Shown piece after piece: positions 18,660 through 28,333 of a DNA stretch of 64,000 bases. The notes below the pieces were generated by a model. That model saw only the letters and a list, made by a program, of their open reading frames with translations, searched no databases and had not been told where the DNA came from. Every line of letters starts with the position of its first letter. Within the stretch, counting starts at the first letter, position 1. The position numbers and the translations under genes are program-made. Source of the stretch: Phycisphaeraceae bacterium (GTDB lineage: Bacteria > Planctomycetota > Phycisphaerae > Phycisphaerales > Phycisphaeraceae); the NCBI GenBank assembly GCA_029260615.1, contig JAJDCX010000090.1, positions 1 through 64,000 on the forward strand, given 5' to 3'.

Positions 18660-19601
18660 TCAGGCCGCCCGCCGGGCCGGGGCGTCCACGCGCCCATCCC
18701 CCACGTTCGCCGGGTGAGTGACGCCACGCAGCAGGGTCTGGCGGTAATGGTCGTTGGCCAGCCACCAGGGACGACGCAGCAGTTGACGCCAGAGGTAGCC
18801 GCGCGATCGGCTGGCCAGTGTCTCGGATTCTGCCAGGGCGTAGATCCGGCGGCGCTCGTCGATGTTGCTCCAAAGCGTATGCCGCAGGTCAAATGGCAAA
18901 CGGTCAGCGTACCGGGCCGCCGCTTCGATGAACTCGGTGCCGCTGCGGAGGGTATTTTGTGCACAGTTGCTGTGTGTGTGTTCACGGTGAGCCGAAAGGA
19001 CCGCGGGGATGATCGTGGGAGTCATCCCCTGGGCGATGAGCCGGCAGTTCAACTCGTAGCCCCAGACAAACTGCATCTGCGGGTCGAATCGCCCGTAGGA
19101 GTCGAAGACGCCTCGGCGGTAGAACGTCGCAGAACTCGGCAGGTAGCCCGAGTCGTGCATCAGGAACCCGGCAAGTCCATCCGGCTGTGAAGCGTTGAGT
19201 TGGCCGAGCTGTTCATCCAGCTCACCGATCCGCAAACAGTGCCCCACCGCCCACGTGGGTGCATCTTCACGAGCCATGCACTGGGCGACCTTATCGAGTG
19301 TCCCAGGAAGATAAAGATCGTCCGCATTCAGCACCGCGATGATGTCGCCGGTCGCACGCTGGATCGCCTGATTGATCGCATCAGCCGGCCCGGTATCGGT
19401 TTCACTCTGCCAATACGCCAGGTCGTCTTCATATTGTTCAATGAGTTCGACACTGCCGTCGCTGGACCCGCCATCGATCACGATGTATTCCAGATTCTCG
19501 TAGCCCTGATCCAGCACGCTGCATATCGCACGCTCCAGGTAGTCCCCTTGGTTGAGGCTGGGGGTGATAATCGTGATTCGCGGTTGGGTCGTGTTGGGCA
19601 T
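18660..19601 (-). CDS. family 2 glycosyltransferase
   Basis: ITIITPSLNQGDYLERAICSVLDQGYENLEYIVIDGGSSDGS; start taken at MPNTTQPR; ends ...APARRAA. Confidence 0.9.
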   Translation of the reverse strand: MPNTTQPRITIITPSLNQGDYLERAICSVLDQGYENLEYIVIDGGSSDGSVELIEQYEDDLAYWQSETDTGPADAINQAIQRATGDIIAVLNADDLYLPGTLDKVAQCMAREDAPTWAVGHCLRIGELDEQLGQLNASQPDGLAGFLMHDSGYLPSSATFYRRGVFDSYGRFDPQMQFVWGYELNCRLIAQGMTPTIIPAVLSAHREHTHSNCAQNTLRSGTEFIEAAARYADRLPFDLRHTLWSNIDERRRIYALAESETLASRSRGYLWRQLLRRPWWLANDHYRQTLLRGVTHPANVGDGRVDAPARRAA

Positions 19602-19761
19602 ATACGGTTCCTTACACTGACAGGTTCTAACCCCCGAATCGTCACACCGGAGGCGCGACTTAACCACACAACCGTAAAAATCGTTACAACCGTCATATCC
19701 TCACACCACCGGCCAGGATTCACCCACAATCCCACACTTCATCTGAAGCCGGGATCGCTTT

Positions 19762-20655
19762 GTGACGATAATGACGCCTGTATGGGCACAGCCTGCCTGT
19801 GCGTGGACCAGCCGTATGCCGATAAAAGCAACCGTAAAATCCGCTGCAAGACGATGCCTGTTCCAGGCAAACCAATTCTCGCACCGCGTAAGGTGGTCTG
19901 CGGGGCTGTCTACCTTGTCCCAGTTTTATCGGACCCGCCCAGGCATCCGCCAAATACGTGCGCGATTCAACGGCAAGGTCTACACGCTGCACGTCCGAGG
20001 TGGCACGCTCGATGCCGCCATCTTCGAGCAGATCCTGTGTGCCGGCTCAGAGTACCGCCTGCCCAACGACATTGAACCAAAGATCATCTTCGACATCGGC
20101 GCCAATATCGGCGCGTCGGCTGTCTACTTCGCCGCACGCTACCCCGGTGCCAGGGTCTACTGCTTCGAGCCGCTGCCGGAGAACATTGAACTGTTACGGA
20201 AAAATGTCGCGGTGTTTGGCGATCGTGTCACGGTCGTGCCAACAGGCCTCGGCAAAATCGAAGGCAGCTTCGAGTACCGCAGGTCAGACGACCCTATGAA
20301 TTTTGGTGGCGGGACCTTCCACGGCGTGGGCTGTGCCGACACCAATTGCGTCAGGTTACCGGTCACCACACTGACGAAATTCTGCCGCACATACGCTATC
20401 GACCGCATCGACGTGATGAAGATCGACACCGAGGGTGCGGAGTGGTCGGTCATCTCGGGGATGCCTGGAAACATGCTGGCACAGGTCAATATCGTGCTCG
20501 GCGAGCTGCACGGGATCGACGACTGGGAAGTGTTCCGCGCCTTGGATTCGACGCACGATCTGTCTTACGAAAAGCCCCTTGGCCAGACCTGCTACCCGTT
20601 CTGGGCAGTGAAGAGAACCATCTACGCATCGTCAGCCCTCCGCAAAGCGGCGTAG
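19762..20655 (+). CDS. FkbM-family methyltransferase
   Basis: IIFDIGANIGASAVYFAARYPGARVYCFEPLPENIELLRKN...DVMKIDTEGAEWSVI; start may be 19816 (MPIKATVK); ends ...LRKAA. Confidence 0.88.
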   Translation: MTIMTPVWAQPACAWTSRMPIKATVKSAARRCLFQANQFSHRVRWSAGLSTLSQFYRTRPGIRQIRARFNGKVYTLHVRGGTLDAAIFEQILCAGSEYRLPNDIEPKIIFDIGANIGASAVYFAARYPGARVYCFEPLPENIELLRKNVAVFGDRVTVVPTGLGKIEGSFEYRRSDDPMNFGGGTFHGVGCADTNCVRLPVTTLTKFCRTYAIDRIDVMKIDTEGAEWSVISGMPGNMLAQVNIVLGELHGIDDWEVFRALDSTHDLSYEKPLGQTCYPFWAVKRTIYASSALRKAA

Positions 20656-20745
20656 TGTGTTCTCAATCCACCGATTGCAATTCATAGCCCCGGATAAATA
20701 TCCGCAGACCCCTACTCATTAACATCTGAGTTACGAAGCAGACGA

Positions 20746-21636
20746 TCAGGCCGCCTTGCGGTCACCTTGCATGACCGCCTGACGTATCTGCTGCGAGAGC
20801 AGCCACCAAGGCCGCCGCATCACCTCCGGCCACAGCCGGCCCTGTGCCTCGTGAATAACACAGGCTCGGTGCATATACCCAAGACGGCCCCGGACCTTGA
20901 GCTTCTGCGGCAGCGGCAACGACCGGGCGTACCCACCCTCGACACGGATATGTTCACGCGTGAATCCGATCGGTGCGGCGCAACTCTTGCTCGACTCGTG
21001 CAAACGGTACGTTGCCAGAACCGTATCCAGCAGTGTCGGCCGACGCCCCGTTTCAATCAACCTCAGCCAGAACTCAAAATCCATGCAGTAGTGCAAAGAC
21101 TCATCCAGCAACCCCAGCAGGTCGTGTAAAGATCGACGCCAGAACACCCCGGGTTGAGGTAGATTAAACGACCGACCCTCGCCGCGTAATAACACACCCG
21201 GCAACGTGAAGTCGCCGCAAGGATTCACGGTATCCGTCACTACCCCAACCGGATCAATCACCCGGCAACCACCGGCGATCCAATCGTCCTTTGGGTGCAT
21301 CGCAAAGTGACCGCCGATCTTTTCCAATGCCCCTGGCAGCAATGTGTCATCTGAACAGAGCCAACCGACGATCTCTCCGTCAGCCCGAGTGAGTCCCTTG
21401 TTGATCGCTTCGGTCTGGCCGTCATCCCTTTCAATAACCGAAAAGTCCAGCCGATCACGATAACGCTCGATAATCTCGGCGGAACCATCGGTGGACCCGC
21501 CATCGATCACGCCGTACTGGAGGTTGGGATAGCCCTGCTCCAACACACTCTTAATCGTCTCCTCCAGGTAGTCGGCCTGGTTGAAGCTGGGTGTAATGAT
21601 TGTGATGCGGGGTAGTGGGTGCGATTCAGTATTCAT
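20746..21636 (-). CDS. family 2 glycosyltransferase
   Basis: RITIITPSFNQADYLEETIKSVLEQGYPNLQYGVIDGGSTDGS; ends ...GDRKAA. Confidence 0.9.
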   Translation of the reverse strand: MNTESHPLPRITIITPSFNQADYLEETIKSVLEQGYPNLQYGVIDGGSTDGSAEIIERYRDRLDFSVIERDDGQTEAINKGLTRADGEIVGWLCSDDTLLPGALEKIGGHFAMHPKDDWIAGGCRVIDPVGVVTDTVNPCGDFTLPGVLLRGEGRSFNLPQPGVFWRRSLHDLLGLLDESLHYCMDFEFWLRLIETGRRPTLLDTVLATYRLHESSKSCAAPIGFTREHIRVEGGYARSLPLPQKLKVRGRLGYMHRACVIHEAQGRLWPEVMRRPWWLLSQQIRQAVMQGDRKAA

Positions 21637-22517
21637 GCCGCGACACTCCGTGGCGTCTGCATGGTAGAGTCTTCGGTCAGAGTAGGCAGTCCGTATGCAA
21701 CCGAACCCTCCACAGGTGTATCACGCGATTGGTAGTAAAGCGTCAACCAATTACTGGCCAGTGTGTACCCAAAATAAATCCCACTAAGCACCCAGCCCCT
21801 TAACCCAATCCTCCACCCATCAAAGTCTTTAAGCGACTTCTTAAGCTCAACCCACGGCGTAACAAACCCGTCCCGAAAATTAAACCGCTTGCCCTGCGCA
21901 ACCACGGCGGCGGCCTCTTTGTGTGAGTACCGCACAAAGTGTTTGTGCAACAGATCCCTGTAGGAGTCGGACCAGTAGTGTTGCATGTGGTTGTCGCCAG
22001 CATGTGGGATGCGGACATCGCTTTGGCCGGGCTTGAGTTGAGTTATGCGGTTGCAAAGCGGCAACAGGTTGCAGCGATGACGGTGGATCAGCCGTTGTTT
22101 GTAGGTGAGTGTTCCCCAGACCGTGCCGGCAAGCCGTTTGCCTTTAAAGTAGAACCACATCGGCAAACTAAAGGCCCCGGCATCCGGGTGTCCAGCCAAC
22201 GCGGCGTGGATATCATCGACAAGTGATGACGGGATCACCTCGTCCGGGTCAACCAACAGCACCCAGTTGTTAGTTGCGAGTTTCGCAGCGGCGACCCGCG
22301 TCGGCTCGGCGATCGGGCAGGCACTTACATGCAGGACCCGATCTGCCAGTTCACGGGCGACCCCCAGCGACCCATCGGACGACTCCATGTCCACAGCGAT
22401 CACCTCATCACACCACCGCAACGCGCGCAGACACCGACCAAGGTGCTTCTTCTCATTGCGGAAGATCACGATGGCGGTCACCGGTGGGCCCGATGGGTTG
22501 TTTTGCCAAGTAGTCAT
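21633..22517 (-). CDS. family 2 glycosyltransferase (WaaE/KdtX-like)
   Basis: VTAIVIFRNEKKHLGRCLRALRWCDEVIAVDMESSDGSLGVARELADRVLH; ends ...PRSVAA. Confidence 0.85.
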   Translation of the reverse strand: MTTWQNNPSGPPVTAIVIFRNEKKHLGRCLRALRWCDEVIAVDMESSDGSLGVARELADRVLHVSACPIAEPTRVAAAKLATNNWVLLVDPDEVIPSSLVDDIHAALAGHPDAGAFSLPMWFYFKGKRLAGTVWGTLTYKQRLIHRHRCNLLPLCNRITQLKPGQSDVRIPHAGDNHMQHYWSDSYRDLLHKHFVRYSHKEAAAVVAQGKRFNFRDGFVTPWVELKKSLKDFDGWRIGLRGWVLSGIYFGYTLASNWLTLYYQSRDTPVEGSVAYGLPTLTEDSTMQTPRSVAA

Positions 22518-23302
22518 GCGGCTATTCTGATCTCCTGTACGTTTGCTGCAGGATCGGGAACATAAAGTGCATCACCCGACCCAATATCGCCACCGGGGAG
22601 GTGCGTGCATGTGTTGTAGAGGTTAAAGAGCTTGTACCCATGGCTACGCATGAATACATCGATCTCGCCAAAGGTCGCAGACCCTTCGTAGAACGGGACG
22701 AAGTTGATCTCAATATAAATGCACGAGACACCCTGTTTTAGCAACCGATCCGCCCCGCGCAGAGCCTCCAGCTCGTAACCCTGAAGATCGAGTTTGAGGA
22801 TGTCCACCTGCTTGAGCCCCGAACCCTCGAACCAGTCATCAAGCGACGTCGCCCGTAATTCCCGGACCTCCTTGATACGGGTCACCGCATCGAAGTACCG
22901 CTCGCTGTTTTCATTACGAGGCAGAACCGAACTGGTCATCGGCGAGTCGTTGATAAACATCTTCAGCGTCTGCGTCTTGTTGGACAACGCCAGGGGGTGC
23001 CGTTCCCCGGGAATCCCTGCAAGGTTCGCTTCGAGCCTTGGGAATAAGTCGGCGTTGGGCTCGAAGGCGTGGACCTGCAGGCCGGGGAATCGTTTGAGAA
23101 ACCGCTTGGCCATCTGCCCGTCGTGCGCGCCGCCATCGACGTAAACCGGATCGCTGCGACCCTCTGGCAGGTTCCGTGCAACCGCATCAATCCAGTTATG
23201 CGGGGAGTACGATGTGCTGACTGGGTGACGCCAACGGTTCCACGCCGCCAACACACGCCAATACTGCTGCTTGATTGTCATCAGGTTCATCTTCGTCCTC
23301 AT
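22514..23302 (-). CDS. FkbM-family methyltransferase
   Basis: DPVYVDGGAHDGQMAKRFLKRFPGLQVHAFEPNADLFPRLEANL...VDILKLDLQGYELEAL; ORF opens at 23497 but upstream part overlaps the preceding gene, so start taken at MRTKMNLM; ends ...EIRIAA. Confidence 0.85.
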   Translation of the reverse strand: MRTKMNLMTIKQQYWRVLAAWNRWRHPVSTSYSPHNWIDAVARNLPEGRSDPVYVDGGAHDGQMAKRFLKRFPGLQVHAFEPNADLFPRLEANLAGIPGERHPLALSNKTQTLKMFINDSPMTSSVLPRNENSERYFDAVTRIKEVRELRATSLDDWFEGSGLKQVDILKLDLQGYELEALRGADRLLKQGVSCIYIEINFVPFYEGSATFGEIDVFMRSHGYKLFNLYNTCTHLPGGDIGSGDALYVPDPAANVQEIRIAA

Positions 23303-23306
23303 CCTG

Positions 23307-24245
23307 TTAGGCGGCGAGCGCCCAGTAAACAACTTTCCATGTGCGCGGAGAGAGTGGCGCATGCTTAATCGCCTCGGCGGCATGTTTGCATGCCAATGTC
23401 TTGTTCCCGGCATGGATCGCATGGCACGCCCAGTTGCGGTAGTGCTCTGCCGCCGACTGCTTCGGGGCCAGGTCCGGCCTGATCGACTCGACGTCAAATT
23501 GATCGGCTATCCCCCGCCTCCCATACGCCTCTCGCAGCACATCCTTAAGCCCGCTACACATCAATTCGTAATTACGGAAGCACACGCTCTGAACGTGTCG
23601 GCGGTAGGTGTAAAGATACACCGGCAGGTTCGCCAACCGACCGTGCTCAGCGAGACGCAGAAACAGGTCCAAATCCTCGACCCAGTCCGTCCCCTCACAC
23701 CACCCCCCCACCTCCCGCAACGCATCGACTCGCATCATCAGGCTCGCATGGACCATGACGCTGGCGTCGCCATCGAGCAGGCCACGGTCGATCGCGTCGT
23801 GTTCCGTCGGGGGCTCCTGCGAGCCGGCGGGTGAGCCGTACGGGTCAGTCCGCTGAATCCAGCTTCCAAGCGCCACACAATCTGCGTGCTGATCGAGGTA
23901 ATCAACCTGGCGTGCGAAACGAACCTCTGCACACCAGTCGTCGGCATCCATCCGTGCAATGTACTCGCCCCGCGCCGCGTCCAGACCGTCGTTCAATGCA
24001 CCAACGATCCCGGTGTTGGGCCGGGAAATCACACGGATACGTCCATGACGATTGGCGTAATCGTGGAGGATAGCCAGCGATGTGTCCGACGAGCCGTCAT
24101 CGACACAGATCAGCTCCCAATCTTCGAAGCTCTGCGATAATATGCAGTCGATCGCCTCGGCCAAATACGCCTGGGCGTTGTAGACCGGCATCAACACAGA
24201 CACACGCGGTGGGTTATTTTGGTCGTCACCTTTCACAACTATCAC
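23307..24245 (-). CDS. family 2 glycosyltransferase
   Basis: PRVSVLMPVYNAQAYLAEAIDCILSQSFEDWELICVDDGSSDTS...ARMDADD; GTG start overlapping previous stop; ends ...YWALAA. Confidence 0.92.
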   Translation of the reverse strand: MIVVKGDDQNNPPRVSVLMPVYNAQAYLAEAIDCILSQSFEDWELICVDDGSSDTSLAILHDYANRHGRIRVISRPNTGIVGALNDGLDAARGEYIARMDADDWCAEVRFARQVDYLDQHADCVALGSWIQRTDPYGSPAGSQEPPTEHDAIDRGLLDGDASVMVHASLMMRVDALREVGGWCEGTDWVEDLDLFLRLAEHGRLANLPVYLYTYRRHVQSVCFRNYELMCSGLKDVLREAYGRRGIADQFDVESIRPDLAPKQSAAEHYRNWACHAIHAGNKTLACKHAAEAIKHAPLSPRTWKVVYWALAA

Positions 24246-25171
24246 GCGGCCTTTCTTTGAATCTTGGGCGAAGCCCCAAGCAGAGCGGTCAGTTTATTGG
24301 CGGCACGCTTCCACTTGGGTTGATCCAGTGAAGCGAGCCACTTCTCGGCATCTCTGAACCGGGCTGGGGGTGTGGTATCTCTCGACGGGTCCAGCCCCGA
24401 AAACGGCAAAGTAGACAGCATCCTGCCCCGCCAACTGATGACGTCTAGCTGCGGGGTATAGTGCGGGGTTACTTCCCCGGTCATGTCGTGCCAGGGATGG
24501 AACAGCCGGACATCCGGGTTCCACCGCACCATCAACCCCAAACTGCACAGCCGGGCGTACACATCCTTATCGTTGGCGTGGAAGCCGGTAGCAAAGATCG
24601 GGCTCTGCTCGTAGCCATTGATCTCGGTGAGCCACTTACGACGGACACTCAGGCAGGCTCCGTGATTGGATGGATTGGTCAGATCGCAGGCCCCTCGCAG
24701 ATGATCCAAGTTGACCGTATCGGAATGCTTTTCTCTCGGCTCGTTGTAACGATGGTAGTAGGTCACCAGCCGATCGCTTGCCTGGTGATCCGCCCAGACG
24801 GCTTTCAAGAAGCCCGGCTCGGCAATCACATCCGCATCGGGGATCACAACCAATTCACCATGTGCCTCGGCAATGCCATGGTTAAAACAGTACGACGAAT
24901 GGTAGGTACCACTGCGCCCAAGCGCGATCGCACGGAAGCCCCGGCCACGACCTGCCGCATCAATCCTGCGTTGCAGGTCAGGATTCACACGGCCGTAATA
25001 CTCGACCCAGATCAGTTCGTAGTCCTCCGGTGGAATATCCTGCCGGGCCATGAAGTCGATGGATTCGTATCGCTCACGGAACGAGCCATCGACCATGACG
25101 ACGCTGATCTTTGGGCAAGAATCCGGGTTGTTGATATCGCTCTTACTCATTCCTTGCTTATCCGTACTCAC
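24242..25171 (-). CDS. glycosyltransferase (GT2-like)
   Basis: ISVVMVDGSFRERYESIDFMARQDIPPEDYELIWVEYYGR...LVVIPDADVIAEPGFLKAV; ends ...IQRKAA. Confidence 0.8.
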   Translation of the reverse strand: MSTDKQGMSKSDINNPDSCPKISVVMVDGSFRERYESIDFMARQDIPPEDYELIWVEYYGRVNPDLQRRIDAAGRGRGFRAIALGRSGTYHSSYCFNHGIAEAHGELVVIPDADVIAEPGFLKAVWADHQASDRLVTYYHRYNEPREKHSDTVNLDHLRGACDLTNPSNHGACLSVRRKWLTEINGYEQSPIFATGFHANDKDVYARLCSLGLMVRWNPDVRLFHPWHDMTGEVTPHYTPQLDVISWRGRMLSTLPFSGLDPSRDTTPPARFRDAEKWLASLDQPKWKRAANKLTALLGASPKIQRKAA

Positions 25172-26541
25172 GCGGCAATCCTTGTCTGCTCAGACTGCAC
25201 ATTCCAAACGACCAACTCATACCACGCGAGATTGAGTTCAACATGTGTATCCAAACCAAAACGTTGCACAGCCACCTTGACTGATTCCTGGGCAAACGAG
25301 CGACGAAGCTCTGGGTTCTTAAGAAGCATCGTCAGGTATGCGCCAAACAATGCCGGGTCACCCGGTGCCGCGAGCATCCCGGTCTGCCCATGAGAGACCT
25401 GCTCGGGTATCCCCCCCACCTCCGACGCAACCACCGGCGTGCCGCAGGCCATAGCCTCAATCACCGTGGTCGGGAACGTGTCTTCCTTGGCAGCATGTGC
25501 GTAAACATCGGCGGCACGGTAATAATCAGCCACCACATCAGGATCGCTTTGCGGGGCGACAAACCGGATACGTGCCCCACCGATTTCCTGTGTCTCGCCC
25601 GCCTCGCCCAGTGCTACACACAACACCGGACGGTCAGCCACCGAATCCCCGACTTGACGGACAGCCTCTCGCAGCGTTTGAAAGTCCTTGAAGTCCGATC
25701 GGCGGATACCGTTTGCAGCGAAGAGGATGACGTATGCGTTTTCAGGCAACGCCAGGCGGTGTCGCGCACCGGCCTGATCGCCAGGGCAAAACACCTTAAG
25801 GTCCACACCGTTTGGGATCACCCGTGAGCCCTGAATAGCCGGGGCGAGTATCGACCGCTTGGCCTTGTCCAGCAGCCACTTCGAAGGCGCGGTCAGATAC
25901 ACCCGGCTGTTTGCATAGATATCTCGCTTACGCCGCCAGTTCCGAGAAGTAGCGTCTCGCTTCACTGCGGGGTACGTCCCAAGCGCCGGGCATCCGCCGC
26001 AACCTGTACGCCACCGGTCGCAGCCCAATGAGTGGGCACAGTGCCCAGACAGCATCCAGGCATCATGCAGTGTTATAAATATCGGGGCATTGCGTGAGAG
26101 CTGTGGCAGTTGGCGCAGATCAAAATACCCGCCGTGGAGGTTGTGCAGATGAATCAGGTCCGGCTCTTGCGCCGCCAATCCAGTCAGTTGCTTCGTGCCG
26201 GGGAACCCGTAGTGTTCACACCCAAGTTGCTCATCCAGCCAGGCCTTGGGCCGTCCGACCGCATCAGCCGCCGTGCGTAATGGCCGTGTGCTGCCTAGAC
26301 GGTGTTCGTGGGTGTGCAGTTGATACGACACACCAGCCCAAGCACGGGCCCAGGCGTTGCGCGATCTCCGGTTGGGGATCTCGACCACATGTGGGTCGTT
26401 GCCTGTCTTGCGACCAACAGCCAGCGTCGCCAGATGACCACGGGCAATGTACCGCTCGTGTAGATTCATCGCGATGCGCTCGGCCCCGCCGCCTCGGTCT
26501 GCGGTACTCACCTGCAGGATGTTCAGCCTGTTGCGTGTCAT
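25168..26541 (-). CDS. family 4 glycosyltransferase
   Basis: LNILQVSTADRGGGAERIAMNLHERYIARGH...YAHAAKEDTFPTTVIEAMACGTPVVASEVGGIPEQV; start taken at MTRNRLNIL; ends ...QTRIAA. Confidence 0.93.
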   Translation of the reverse strand: MTRNRLNILQVSTADRGGGAERIAMNLHERYIARGHLATLAVGRKTGNDPHVVEIPNRRSRNAWARAWAGVSYQLHTHEHRLGSTRPLRTAADAVGRPKAWLDEQLGCEHYGFPGTKQLTGLAAQEPDLIHLHNLHGGYFDLRQLPQLSRNAPIFITLHDAWMLSGHCAHSLGCDRWRTGCGGCPALGTYPAVKRDATSRNWRRKRDIYANSRVYLTAPSKWLLDKAKRSILAPAIQGSRVIPNGVDLKVFCPGDQAGARHRLALPENAYVILFAANGIRRSDFKDFQTLREAVRQVGDSVADRPVLCVALGEAGETQEIGGARIRFVAPQSDPDVVADYYRAADVYAHAAKEDTFPTTVIEAMACGTPVVASEVGGIPEQVSHGQTGMLAAPGDPALFGAYLTMLLKNPELRRSFAQESVKVAVQRFGLDTHVELNLAWYELVVWNVQSEQTRIAA

Positions 26542-27566
26542 GCTGCCTGCACCCCCACTTCCCGCAGAAGCCGTACCCCGTCCCAATCCCGCACAAGCAT
26601 CCTTGGCAGTTGATAAGGATCAGCACCCCGCGACAGCGCACCCGTGAAATTCGAGCAGGCGCAAGTGAATCCCGCATCGGCCACCGCGTCAACAGTAGCC
26701 TGCGTGTACGAACTGCGTGTGCCGTAGGGATACGAGAAACTCTGTACCGGCTGACCCACCCAGCGTTGCAGGTCTTCCCGGCTCTGGCATATCTGCCTAC
26801 GCTGTTCTTCTAACGACAGCGTTGCCAAGATCGGGTGATCGATTGTATGCGCGCCCACTTCGATGAGCCCGCCGGATGCGAGTTGTCCCAACTGTCCCGC
26901 GGTCATCGCCCGATGGGTCGATCGTGATTCTGTACTAACCCCCGCCCACCGGCAGAGATGTTCGATCACAGACGTTTGCTCCCCGGGTGGCAGCGGACGC
27001 AACTTATTACACAAGGCCAGATAAGCCAACTGCCGTGGGTTCGGGGTTTGTGGGGACAGCACATCCCAACGATCTTGTGTGCTGCCGGACGCCTCTGGAT
27101 CAATGCACCAGCGACCCTCTTCACCCTCGACAGTGACAGCTAGCTCACTTGGTAAATCACGACCCGTCAAAAAAATGTCTTCCAACTTGTCCCAATAGAA
27201 TTCGCGATCACCACCCACCGCACCACTGGCAACAAATACGGTCGCGGGAACTTCATGCTTTTCGAGGATCGGCTTAGCGATCGTAAGATTGTCTTCGTAC
27301 CCATCGTCGAACGTCACGACCACCGCACGGTCCGGCACACTTCCACGACGGACACACAACGACAATGCCTGCAGGCTCATCGGATGGAATTCCTCCGCGA
27401 TCAGCCGCATCTGTTCATCAAACCGCCCAGGACTCACCGCTAGCAGTTGGGGGTCGCACTCTAGATCAACGACACGGTGGTACAGCAACACCGCCGCGGT
27501 ACGCGCGGGTCGGCGTAACAGCCCAAGCGTCTTACCCCGCAGGTTGTCGATCGTGCTGCTAATCAT
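26538..27566 (-). CDS. polysaccharide deacetylase (NodB-like)
   Basis: AVLLYHRVVD..., AVVVTFDDGYEDNLTIAKPILEKHEVPATVFVASGAV, IEVGAHTIDHPILATLS; ends ...VGVQAA. Confidence 0.93.
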   Translation of the reverse strand: MISSTIDNLRGKTLGLLRRPARTAAVLLYHRVVDLECDPQLLAVSPGRFDEQMRLIAEEFHPMSLQALSLCVRRGSVPDRAVVVTFDDGYEDNLTIAKPILEKHEVPATVFVASGAVGGDREFYWDKLEDIFLTGRDLPSELAVTVEGEEGRWCIDPEASGSTQDRWDVLSPQTPNPRQLAYLALCNKLRPLPPGEQTSVIEHLCRWAGVSTESRSTHRAMTAGQLGQLASGGLIEVGAHTIDHPILATLSLEEQRRQICQSREDLQRWVGQPVQSFSYPYGTRSSYTQATVDAVADAGFTCACSNFTGALSRGADPYQLPRMLVRDWDGVRLLREVGVQAA

Positions 27567-28333
27567 GAATCAACGGGCCTCTGCGCCCTTACGGCGACAA
27601 TGATCGGGTAGTCCGGGTCGTGGTAATTGATCTCTTCTTGTGTCAGTTCTTCCAAGGACAGGCCGTGCATGAACGCGGTCGCGGCCAAGACGTTGCCGTA
27701 GGTTTGAACTTCGACAGCCTCATCAGGCCAGTGCTCGCCGAACAATCTCTCAGCAGCCTGTGCGCTAAGCCGCCAATAGTCGCCCCAGCGGTCGGCGTCG
27801 TACCGGCTGATCTGACCCAGTCCGAGTGTGGTCATCAGCACGACCCCGCCGGGCTTGAGCGCGGCGCATGTGTGCTTGATAGCGGCGCGGATGTCGTAAA
27901 CACACTGAACCACCTGCGTGAGGACGATGCAGTCATAAACGCCCACCGGCACGCCTTCCCCAGTCGCCAAGTCACCGACCACCGTGGCCAGTGGGTTGCC
28001 CGCCTCAGCGTGCAGCACATCGGACTGCGTCACATGATCGCCACCAAACGCCTTGGTAACATGGTTGTCCCCGATCTCCAGGACACGCCCTTTAATATCG
28101 GTTGCGTGGGCCTGGATGAACTGGTTGACATAATGCCTGCCGATCCGTGTCCCGCCTCGGCCGTAACCGAATGACCCGGCGATCGGCGTCGTCCGCCGCA
28201 GTGATCCGAAACGCACCGAACCCATCGGCGGCGCGGTTTGGCCAGCCATGCTCCCCGCACGACGTACCATCGCACGGCTGGCTCGCAGTAGCGATACGGC
28301 CCGTGATTCTATCTGTGACTTCATCTGGCTCAC
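27563..28333 (-). CDS. class I SAM-dependent methyltransferase
   Basis: GRVLEIGDNHVTKAFGGDHV...YDCIVLTQVVQCVYDIRAAIKHTCAALKPGGVVLMTTLGL; ends ...QRPVDS. Confidence 0.75.
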   Translation of the reverse strand: MSQMKSQIESRAVSLLRASRAMVRRAGSMAGQTAPPMGSVRFGSLRRTTPIAGSFGYGRGGTRIGRHYVNQFIQAHATDIKGRVLEIGDNHVTKAFGGDHVTQSDVLHAEAGNPLATVVGDLATGEGVPVGVYDCIVLTQVVQCVYDIRAAIKHTCAALKPGGVVLMTTLGLGQISRYDADRWGDYWRLSAQAAERLFGEHWPDEAVEVQTYGNVLAATAFMHGLSLEELTQEEINYHDPDYPIIVAVRAQRPVDS

